Positions 7,511 to 13,835 of a stretch of 16,640 nucleotides of DNA are shown piece after piece. Every line of letters begins with the position of its first letter. Position 1 is the stretch's first letter. The stretch is from RGIG4097 sp964550635 (GTDB lineage: Bacteria; Bacillota; Clostridia; Christensenellales; CAG-917). The translations under genes were made by a program, and so were the position numbers. The stretch lies in the NCBI GenBank assembly GCA_964550635.1, contig CAZJZV010000027.1, positions 1 through 16,640 on the forward strand, in the 5' to 3' direction. The notes beneath the pieces were generated by a model. That model was not told the origin of the DNA. It worked only from the letters and a program-made list of their open reading frames with translations, and searched no databases.

Positions 7511-8395
7511 TTACAGCATCAATTCCGCGGGAATTTTGTCCATAAGGATTGCATCGATACGACCGTTTTTGAGATCTTGCAATGCAAGTGCGTATTGTTT
7601 GTATTGTTTCACTTCTGCGCCTGCCGCTTTGACGGTGACGGTTTCAACGCTTTCGTCGTCGTTGGTCACTTCGTAGGAGTAGCCTGCCGCGCTTGCCGCC
7701 GCACTGATGATAAGGTCACCGCTGGTGCCTTCTTGCACGCCGACTTTCTTGCCCGCGAGGTCCGCAACGCTCTTGAATTGACCGTCTTTGGACACTACGA
7801 CGAGAGTGGAGCTGGAGTACACGTTGCTGAAATCAACCTTTTCTTTACGTTCATCGGTGATGGTCATGCCCGCTGCGCCGACTGCGTCTCCGGTTGCACT
7901 TGCAACGTTGGTTGCGACAAGGTCGAAGGAGCCGTCTTGGACGTCGATTTTCTTGCCGAGATTGACTGCGACTTGATTCATGATTGCGATGTCAAGACCG
8001 ATGACTTCGTTTCCATAGATAAATTCATAAGGAGCAAAACCGGATTCGGTGTAGACGGTGATGGTTTCGGTTGCGTTGCCGAAATCCCAGCTGACTTTGA
8101 GTCCTTCGGGAGCGACCGCTTTCACACCGGAGGTTTCTTCATCTGCGACTGCGGAATAGTAATCCATATATTTGGTCATATTGCCGTTTGCATTCCATTC
8201 GTCGATGACTTGGTTGACTGCTTCTTTGAGAGCGGTGTTGCCCTTCGTGATTGCGATGCCGAAGTCTTCTTGAATGAGGTCGGTTGCCGCCACTGCGACG
8301 AAGTTTGCGTCTGCGTTGTCGTTGCACGCGACGAAGGCGAAGCAGCCTGCGAGGACGGATGCGACGAGCATCAAGATTATCATTGCTTTTTTCAT
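7511..8395 (-). CDS. Amino acid receptor lipoprotein, apparently circularly permuted
   Basis: This is the extracellular solute receptor of the importer, SBP_bac_3 fold, 294 residues. The signal peptide MKKAMIILMLVASVLAGC gives a lipobox LAGC with Cys18; FVAC (21-24) is an alternative. The module order is unusual. EDFGIAITKGNTALKEAVNQ (43-62) and the following helix to DYY (80) match what normally ends this fold. The normal N-terminal lobe begins only at TVYTESGFAPYEF (113-125). It continues through GMTITDERKEKVDFS (176-190), GKKVGVQEGTSGD (215-227) and LQDLKNGRIDAILMD (272-286), and the protein stops at PAELML. Residues 81-110 would be a new linker. The start at 8395 has GGAG 9 nt upstream; the in-frame ATG at 8410 has no ribosome binding site. 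Ligand identity is unknown beyond a polar amino acid. Confidence 0.9.
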   Translation of the reverse strand: MKKAMIILMLVASVLAGCFAFVACNDNADANFVAVAATDLIQEDFGIAITKGNTALKEAVNQVIDEWNANGNMTKYMDYYSAVADEETSGVKAVAPEGLKVSWDFGNATETITVYTESGFAPYEFIYGNEVIGLDIAIMNQVAVNLGKKIDVQDGSFDLVATNVASATGDAVGAAGMTITDERKEKVDFSNVYSSSTLVVVSKDGQFKSVADLAGKKVGVQEGTSGDLIISAAASAAGYSYEVTNDDESVETVTVKAAGAEVKQYKQYALALQDLKNGRIDAILMDKIPAELML

Positions 8396-8436
8396 AGTTT
8401 TTATCTCCATAAAGTTTTTTTATTTTTGATGATTGA

Positions 8437-8465
8437 ATGATAGCACCGTGTGAAAAATAATGCAA
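8437..8465 (-). promoter_or_regulatory. Promoter of the amino acid ABC transporter operon
   Basis: On the minus strand TTGCAT (8460-8465) lies exactly 17 nt from TATCAT (8437-8442), a 5/6 match to the -10 consensus. Transcription would start near 8430 and leave a leader of about 35 nt that contains the receptor's GGAG. A-rich sequence further upstream (8485-8500) could serve as an UP element. The -35 is weak (3/6), which would suit an activated promoter. Confidence 0.6.
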
Positions 8466-8477
8466 GCATTTTTGCAT
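8460..8477. promoter_or_regulatory. Inverted repeat over the receptor promoter -35
   Basis: ATGCAA (8460-8465) and TTGCAT (8472-8477) form a perfect 6-6-6 dyad. One arm coincides with the -35 hexamer of the leftward transporter promoter. A regulator bound here would affect polymerase entry. No specific regulator family can be assigned from this motif. Confidence 0.4.
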
Positions 8478-8506
8478 ATTTTTTCAAAAAAATTTATAAA
8501 TTCTTG

Positions 8507-8562
8507 TTTTTATGCGATTTTATGCAATTTTGATACGCATTTTATACATTTATTCATTTTTT
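8507..8562. promoter_or_regulatory. Phased T-tracts (predicted curved DNA)
   Basis: Runs of three to six T occur at 8507-8511, 8518-8521, 8528-8531, 8540-8543, 8549-8551 and 8557-8562, so their centres are about 10 bp apart. Several are preceded by an ATGC- or ACGC-like step. Tracts in phase with the helix give intrinsic bending. The position between two divergent promoters suggests an architectural or regulatory role. Confidence 0.45.
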
Positions 8563-8579
8563 CGGGCGCATACGGCGAA

Positions 8580-8601
8580 TTCTTCCCCTTCTCCCCTTCT
8601 T
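8580..8601. repeat. Homopyrimidine mirror repeat
   Basis: Twenty-two bases made only of C and T read almost the same in both directions; only the two central positions break mirror symmetry. It contains two CCCC blocks flanked by TTC units. Such tracts can form intramolecular triplexes under supercoiling. It lies 25 bp upstream of the -35 of the ilvB promoter. Confidence 0.45.
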
Positions 8602-8626
8602 CGACAAAAGGCGTTAGAAAAATTTC

Positions 8627-8655
8627 TTGACGGTTTTTGCGTATAGTTATACAAT
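8627..8655 (+). promoter_or_regulatory. Strong promoter of the ilv-leu operon
   Basis: TTGACG (8627-8632) and TACAAT (8650-8655) each match the sigma-A consensus at 5 of 6 positions and are separated by the optimal 17 nt. The predicted start near 8662 leaves about 11 nt before the ilvB ATG. There is no room for a T-box, a leucine leader peptide or an attenuator. Confidence 0.75.
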
Positions 8656-8663
8656 ATATATTG
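8652..8663. promoter_or_regulatory. Palindrome over the ilvB -10 and start site
   Basis: CAATATATATTG is a perfect 12-bp palindrome. It overlaps the -10 hexamer and the predicted transcription start. The symmetry extends imperfectly outward (TATA on the left, GTATA on the right, offset by one base). This is a typical place for a repressor operator. A/T-rich palindromes also arise by chance. Confidence 0.4.
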
Positions 8664-8672
8664 GTATATTAT

Positions 8673-10253
8673 ATGAAAAAAACAATACTTAACGGAGCGC
8701 AAATTTTAGTCAACTGCCTGACCGAGCAGGGTGTAAACCATATTTTCGGTTATCCAGGCGCAAGTATACTTTCTGTGTACGGCGCGTTGGACGGTTCTCC
8801 CGTGCGACACACTCTCACCGCGGACGAGCAAGGCGCGTGCTTTGCGGCGGAAGGATATGCAAGAGCAAGCGGAAAAGTCGGCGTAGTGCTCGCAACGTCC
8901 GGTCCCGGCGCGACAAATCTCGTCACCGGTATCGCGGATGCGTATATGGATAGCGTCCCCCTTATTGCGATAACGGGCAACGTACCCGTCGAAAATCTCG
9001 GACACGACAGTTTTCAAGAAGTGGATATATTTGATATGACTATGTCCGTCACGAAATACAATATCATCGTCAAGGACGTGAAAGAACTCGCCCCCGCCCT
9101 ACGCAAAGCGTTCAAGGTTGCGACGAGCGGACGGAAAGGTCCCGTGCTTGTGGATATACCCTCGAACGTATTCGACGACGTAGCGGAGTATGAAAAGGTG
9201 CTTCCCGTGGCGGAGTCCCCTATGCTCCCCGACGCAGACGAACTTCAAAAAATTGCCGACCTCATCAACCGCTCGAAACGCCCGGTCATATACGCAGGCG
9301 GTGGAGTCAAGGCAAGCGGAGCAAGCAAAGCACTTCAAGAATTTGCACTGAAAATTTGTGCGCAAGTGGCGGTGTCCTATATGGGTATCGGTTGCTACGA
9401 CCCGAAAGACGCAAGCTATCTCGGCGTGCTTTCCAACGTTAACCCCACCCCCTTGCACGCGATAAGAGAATGCGATTTGTTCATCACTCTCGGTGCAAGA
9501 TACACGAGCAGATACAACGCATTCGACACGTTGAGAAAACGCAAAATTCCGGTGGTGCAGATTGATATCGACAAGGCGGAAATCGACAAAAACGTCTTGA
9601 CGAGCGCAAGCATAACTGCGGATATAAACGAAACCCTGAAAGCACTCATACCCCTTGTCAACGACAACCACAACGAAGACTGGGCGTTCCGCGATTTCGA
9701 CAGAAACGAACTTTCAAACCGCGGAACCGAATGCATAAAGTGCCTTTCCAAACTTCTCGGTGACGACGTCATAGTCACGACGGACGTCGGACTTCATCAA
9801 GAATGGACGGCGCATACCTATCCTTTCTCATCCCCCAACACCTTTCTCACAAGCGGTGGACTAGGCGCAATGGGATTTGGTATCGGTGCGGCTATCGGCG
9901 CGCACTTCGCCACCAATAAGAAGTGCCTTTGCATAACAGGGGACGGCTCTTTCCATATGAATATGAACGAACTTCCCATAGTCGTTAAAAACCGTATCCC
10001 CCTTATCGTCGCCGTGATGAACAACAACTCTCTCGGTATGATACGCAAATTGCAACAGGAGCGCGCGGGTAGGAGAGTCGCGACAAGCACTCTCTATCTT
10101 GCAACAGACTACGCATTGCTCGGTCAAGCGTTCGGGGTGCGCTCGGTGCGTATCGACGAAAAGGACGACGTGAAACAAAAATTGACGGAGGCTCTCAACG
10201 GACCTCTCCCCCTTCTCATTGATTTCAGAATAGGCATAAACGAAGGATTGTAA
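8673..10253 (+). CDS. ilvB: Acetolactate synthase large subunit
   Basis: This thiamine-diphosphate enzyme joins two pyruvates to acetolactate (valine and leucine) or pyruvate with 2-oxobutyrate to acetohydroxybutyrate (isoleucine). The start MKKTILNGAQ at 8673 is chosen; the upstream TTG extension lies inside the promoter. This gives 526 residues. Visible motifs are FGYPG near the N-terminus, catalytic Glu52 in DEQGA, LATSGPGATNLVTGIADAYM following it, and the cofactor motif GDGSFHMNMNE with NNNSLGM ahead of residue 460. Two features are odd. Residue 460 (GMIRKLQQ) is Leu where most enzymes have Trp. The chain ends at LIDFRIGINEGL and lacks the usual last 20 or so residues (the VLPMVPPG-type tail). 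No ribosome binding site is visible, which fits a nearly leaderless transcript. It is the first gene of the operon. Confidence 0.94.
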   Translation: MKKTILNGAQILVNCLTEQGVNHIFGYPGASILSVYGALDGSPVRHTLTADEQGACFAAEGYARASGKVGVVLATSGPGATNLVTGIADAYMDSVPLIAITGNVPVENLGHDSFQEVDIFDMTMSVTKYNIIVKDVKELAPALRKAFKVATSGRKGPVLVDIPSNVFDDVAEYEKVLPVAESPMLPDADELQKIADLINRSKRPVIYAGGGVKASGASKALQEFALKICAQVAVSYMGIGCYDPKDASYLGVLSNVNPTPLHAIRECDLFITLGARYTSRYNAFDTLRKRKIPVVQIDIDKAEIDKNVLTSASITADINETLKALIPLVNDNHNEDWAFRDFDRNELSNRGTECIKCLSKLLGDDVIVTTDVGLHQEWTAHTYPFSSPNTFLTSGGLGAMGFGIGAAIGAHFATNKKCLCITGDGSFHMNMNELPIVVKNRIPLIVAVMNNNSLGMIRKLQQERAGRRVATSTLYLATDYALLGQAFGVRSVRIDEKDDVKQKLTEALNGPLPLLIDFRIGINEGL

Positions 10254-10261
10254 GGAGTTAT

Positions 10262-10777
10262 ATGAACAAGCAAATCATCAGTATTCTCGTCAACAACCAA
10301 CCCGGCGTACTTTCGCGAATTTCGGGGCTTTTCTCCCGTCGCGGATACAACATTGACGGACTCTCCGTCTGCGCGACCGAAGACGACAAATATTCGCGTA
10401 TGACGATAACCGTCGGCGCGACGACTGCGACAATCAAACAAATCGTGGCGCAACTCGAAAAACAAGAAGACGTCGTCAAAGTCGTGGATTTCGACGACAG
10501 CGAAGTCGTGTTCCGCGAACTGCTCATCGTCAAAATCGCGGTGGGTGCTTCTCGCAGGGGAGAAATCGTCGACCTTTGTTCCCTTTTCGGCTCGAAAGCG
10601 ATCGACATCACCCCCGATACGATGATGCTCGAACTCACCGGTAGCACCGAAAAAGTGGACGCATTCATTCTCACCCTATCCGCCTACGAAATTCTCGAAC
10701 TCGCAAGAACGGGCGGTGCGGCACTCGAAAGAGGCAACTCCTCTCTCTCAAAATCCATCGACGAGAACAAAAACTAA
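10262..10777 (+). CDS. ilvN: Acetolactate synthase regulatory subunit
   Basis: The small subunit activates IlvB and confers feedback inhibition, classically by valine. Its 171 residues are of normal length. The N-terminal ACT domain is clear: ISILVNNQPGVLSRISGLFS (5-24), RRGYNIDGLSV (26-36) and YSRMTITV (44-51). A C-terminal ACT-like regulatory domain follows, with RELLIVKIAV near residue 86 and AYEILELARTGGAALERG near the end. AAGGAG overlaps the ilvB stop and lies 4 nt before the ATG, so the two subunits are tightly co-expressed. It is also known as ilvH. Confidence 0.94.
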   Translation: MNKQIISILVNNQPGVLSRISGLFSRRGYNIDGLSVCATEDDKYSRMTITVGATTATIKQIVAQLEKQEDVVKVVDFDDSEVVFRELLIVKIAVGASRRGEIVDLCSLFGSKAIDITPDTMMLELTGSTEKVDAFILTLSAYEILELARTGGAALERGNSSLSKSIDENKN

Positions 10778-10780
10778 ACT

Positions 10781-12292
10781 ATGGACAAAAGAATTATAAT
10801 TTTCGACACTACGCTCAGGGACGGAGAGCAATCTCCCGGTTGCAGTATGCACTTGAGCGAAAAACTCGACATTGCAGAGGCTCTTGAAAAACTCGGCGTC
10901 GACGTCATCGAAGCGGGATTCCCCGCGTCGTCGGACGGTGAGTTTAAGGCGGTGCAAGCGATCGCGGGCGTTCTCAAAAAGACCGCCGTCGCCGCCCTTT
11001 GCCGTTGCAAAAAAGACGACATCGACAAAGCGTATCAGGCAATCAAGGATGCGGTGAAACCTCGTTTGCACGTGTTCATCGCGACTTCCCCCGTTCATCT
11101 CGAACACAAACTCCACCTGACCAAAACGCGCGCTCTTGAAATGATCGACGAAAGCACGCATTATGCGCGCTCCCTTTGCGAAGACGTGGAATTTTCCTTT
11201 GAAGACGCATCCCGCACCGACCTTGAGTTTTTGGCGCAAGCGACCGAAACCGCTATACGCGCGGGCGCGTCTACTATCAATATCCCCGACACCGTGGGTT
11301 ACCGCACCCCCGCCGAAATGATGAATATCGTGAGTTACCTTCTCGAAAATGCGGAAGGCGCAAAAGACGCTATAATCTCCGTCCACTGCCACGACGATTT
11401 GGGACTTGCCGTCGCAAACTCCCTTGCATCCATCGAAGCGGGCGCAAGACAAATCGAATGTACTGTCAACGGAATAGGCGAGCGCGCGGGCAATGCGGCA
11501 ATGGAAGAAATCGTCATGGCAATCAAGACTCGTCGCGACCACTACAGTGCGACGACCGACATAGACACCACCCGAATTTATCCCACTTCGAAACTCGTAT
11601 CGTCCGTCATCGGTGTGAAGATTCCGCCAAACAAATCAATCGTCGGCGCAAACGCTTTCCGTCACGCATCGGGCATACACCAACACGGCGTACTCGAAGA
11701 CAAATCCACCTACGAGATTATGAGTCCGAAAGACATCGGTTTGACCGAAAACGAACTTCTTCTCGGAAAACATAGCGGTAAACATGCGTTTTTGGATTTG
11801 GTCGACGAAATGGGCTACACCCTTTCAAGCGAACAAACCGAAACGTATTTCGCAAAATATAAGGAACTTGCCGACCGCAAAAAAGAAGTCAGTCGCACGG
11901 ACATAGAAGCACTTCTTGCGGGCGCGACAAGGCGAACTATCAAACGCATATACACCCTTGACAACTACGACGTTACGTCCTACAAAGGCTCCGCGTCCGC
12001 CACGGTTTCTCTGTCCGCGGACGGCAAAATCCACACGGAGCGTATGACCGGGGACGGACCCGTCGACGCGGGTTTCAAGGCTATCGCTTCTCTCACCGGG
12101 CAGAATTTCAAACTCGTGGACTATCAAATCCACTCTGTCACAGAAGGCAAGGACGCTCTCGGTGAAGCAATCGTCAAACTCACGAATAAAAACGGAAAAA
12201 TGCTCACAGGCAAAGGCGTATCCACGGACATTCTCGAAGCGTCCCTTATCGCATACGTCAACGCCACCAATAAACTTTTGCAGGAAGACTGA
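10781..12292 (+). CDS. leuA: 2-isopropylmalate synthase
   Basis: This enzyme condenses 2-oxoisovalerate with acetyl-CoA, the committed step to leucine. It has 503 residues, typical of the bacterial LeuA1 type. The TIM-barrel catalytic domain starts with FDTTLRDGEQSPG (8-20) and has the metal-binding HCHDD (202-206) followed by LGLAVANS. Helices with GIHQHGVLEDKSTYE follow near 305-320. The C-terminal LeuA dimer domain (from about residue 385) holds the leucine allosteric site. Its start lies 3 nt after ilvN without a clear ribosome binding site. Its stop shares a base with the cimA start (TGATG). It is paralogous to its neighbour CimA, but GEQSPG and HCHDD assign it to isopropylmalate synthase. 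Confidence 0.94.
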   Translation: MDKRIIIFDTTLRDGEQSPGCSMHLSEKLDIAEALEKLGVDVIEAGFPASSDGEFKAVQAIAGVLKKTAVAALCRCKKDDIDKAYQAIKDAVKPRLHVFIATSPVHLEHKLHLTKTRALEMIDESTHYARSLCEDVEFSFEDASRTDLEFLAQATETAIRAGASTINIPDTVGYRTPAEMMNIVSYLLENAEGAKDAIISVHCHDDLGLAVANSLASIEAGARQIECTVNGIGERAGNAAMEEIVMAIKTRRDHYSATTDIDTTRIYPTSKLVSSVIGVKIPPNKSIVGANAFRHASGIHQHGVLEDKSTYEIMSPKDIGLTENELLLGKHSGKHAFLDLVDEMGYTLSSEQTETYFAKYKELADRKKEVSRTDIEALLAGATRRTIKRIYTLDNYDVTSYKGSASATVSLSADGKIHTERMTGDGPVDAGFKAIASLTGQNFKLVDYQIHSVTEGKDALGEAIVKLTNKNGKMLTGKGVSTDILEASLIAYVNATNKLLQED

Positions 12293-13833
12293 TGAAAATA
12301 GAATTTTTGGACACTACTCTTCGGGACGGTGCGCAAGCATCGGGAATAAGTTTCTCGGTCAGGGACAAACACGACGTACTGACCGTCCTTGACAATCTCG
12401 GAATAGACCTTATCGAAGGCGGGGACCCCTACTCCAACCCCAAAGACGCGGAGTTTTTCGCAGAAGAAAACAACGACAAACTCGTCGCTTTCGGCAGCAC
12501 TCACCGCCCCAATCTCGAGGCAAACAACGATGAAGGACTTTGTTCCCTTCTCAAAGCGGACACGAAAACCGTCTGCATTTTCGGCAAAGCGTCCGCATCT
12601 CAAGTCAAAGACGTGCTTTGCGTACCCCTTGATAAAAATCTTGAAATGATTGGTGCGTCGGTTGCGTTTTTGCACGGCGCGGGGAAGAGAGTCATCTTCG
12701 ATGCGGAACACTTCTTCGACGGCTACAAAGAGAACAAAACCTACGCTCTGTCCGCCCTATTCTCCGCCTACTCCGCGGGAGCGGACACCATAGTCCTTTG
12801 CGACACGAACGGCAGTTCATCCCCGTCGTTTATCGGAGAAGTCACCAAAAAAATCTCGGATATGCTCGACGGCGCGAAAATCGGCATTCACGCTCACAAC
12901 GACTGCGGTATGGCGGTCGCGAACGCAATATCCGCCGTTGAAAACGGCGCAACTCACGTGCAAGGTACTTTTCTCGGTTTCGGAGAAAGGTGCGGGAATG
13001 CTAACCTTTCCACAATTATCGCCAATCTTGCACTCAAATTCGACTACGACGTCAAAGTCAATCTCGAACGTCTTACCCCCACCGCCCACGCGGTCGCGGA
13101 AATATGCAATATCAAACTCGACGCGTCTATGCCCTACGTCGGCGCAGCGGCGTTTGCACACAAAGGCGGTATGCACTCGGATGCGGTCATCAAATCGTCG
13201 TCCACTTTCGAGCATATCTCCCCCGAAATCGTCGGCAACAAGGAAAGGATAATCCTGTCCGAAGTCGCGGGGCGCAGTGCGATAGTCAAAAAACTGTCCA
13301 AACTCTTCCCCGACCTTGAAAAATCCGATCCAAAAACAAAAGAAATTCTCGATATGGTCAAAGTCCTTGAAATGAAAGGCTACCAGTTCGAGAATGCGGA
13401 CGGAAGTTTCATCTTGCTCGCCGAAAAAATGATGGGCGCAAGAAAACCGTCTTTCACTCTCGACCACTACACCATTCACGCCGTGAAACCCGACGGTATA
13501 AATACAGCGGAAGTGTCAATCAAAGTCGGAGACGTAGTGACCACCGTCACAAAGGACGGCAACGGCCCCGTCAACGCACTCGACAAAGCACTCCGTGCCG
13601 CTCTCGTCAAGCACTTCCCCGAAATCGAAAACGTGGCACTCGTGGACTACAAAGTCCGTGTCGTAAACTCGTCGTCCGCAACGGGCGCAGTCGTCAGAGT
13701 TCTCATCACTTCGACGGACAAACACGAAACTTGGACGACAATCGGCGTATCTCCCGACATAATCGAGGCAAGTTGGTCCGCTCTCGTGGACTCTCTCGAA
13801 TATAAACTCACGGGACAATGCGCAATAGGCTGA
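12292..13833 (+). CDS. cimA: (R)-citramalate synthase
   Basis: This enzyme condenses pyruvate with acetyl-CoA to citramalate, feeding 2-oxobutyrate to isoleucine without threonine. Its 513 residues fit the long CimA type. The barrel has LDTTLRDGAQASGISFSV (6-23), IEGGDPYSNPKDAEFF near 39-54, HAHNDCGMAVANA (200-212) and FGERCGNANLSTI after it. A C-terminal allosteric domain (about 395-510) ends with IGVSPDIIEASWSALVDSLEY. The DGAQASG motif and GGDPYSNPKD separate this family from LeuA. A homocitrate synthase is a less likely reading. Its overlap with leuA and its place before leuCD support use of LeuCD and LeuB for citramalate as well. Confidence 0.9.
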   Translation: MKIEFLDTTLRDGAQASGISFSVRDKHDVLTVLDNLGIDLIEGGDPYSNPKDAEFFAEENNDKLVAFGSTHRPNLEANNDEGLCSLLKADTKTVCIFGKASASQVKDVLCVPLDKNLEMIGASVAFLHGAGKRVIFDAEHFFDGYKENKTYALSALFSAYSAGADTIVLCDTNGSSSPSFIGEVTKKISDMLDGAKIGIHAHNDCGMAVANAISAVENGATHVQGTFLGFGERCGNANLSTIIANLALKFDYDVKVNLERLTPTAHAVAEICNIKLDASMPYVGAAAFAHKGGMHSDAVIKSSSTFEHISPEIVGNKERIILSEVAGRSAIVKKLSKLFPDLEKSDPKTKEILDMVKVLEMKGYQFENADGSFILLAEKMMGARKPSFTLDHYTIHAVKPDGINTAEVSIKVGDVVTTVTKDGNGPVNALDKALRAALVKHFPEIENVALVDYKVRVVNSSSATGAVVRVLITSTDKHETWTTIGVSPDIIEASWSALVDSLEYKLTGQCAIG

Positions 13834-13835
13834 CT

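Noticed and set aside
7457..8440. Long + strand frame (327 codons) opposite the receptor gene
   Set aside because: It is Cys- and Asp-rich, has no recognisable domain, and covers a well-supported receptor with a signal peptide and ribosome binding site on the other strand.
8637..8672. Upstream TTG start for ilvB
   Set aside because: It would lie between the -35 and -10 boxes and would not be transcribed from the predicted promoter; homologues begin near MKKTILNGAQ.
8411..8672. T-box, riboswitch or leader peptide in the divergent region
   Set aside because: No T-box sequence, structured leader or codon-biased small frame is visible, and the predicted transcripts start too close to the genes.
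8821..8835. Asp before the catalytic Glu in IlvB (DEQGA instead of HEQGA) as an anomaly
   Set aside because: As I recall, many Clostridia acetolactate synthases have ADEQGA at this place, so it is ordinary variation.
12124..13479. Minus-strand frames opposite leuA and cimA
   Set aside because: They overlap strongly conserved enzymes, have no homology I can see, and have no promoter or ribosome binding site.
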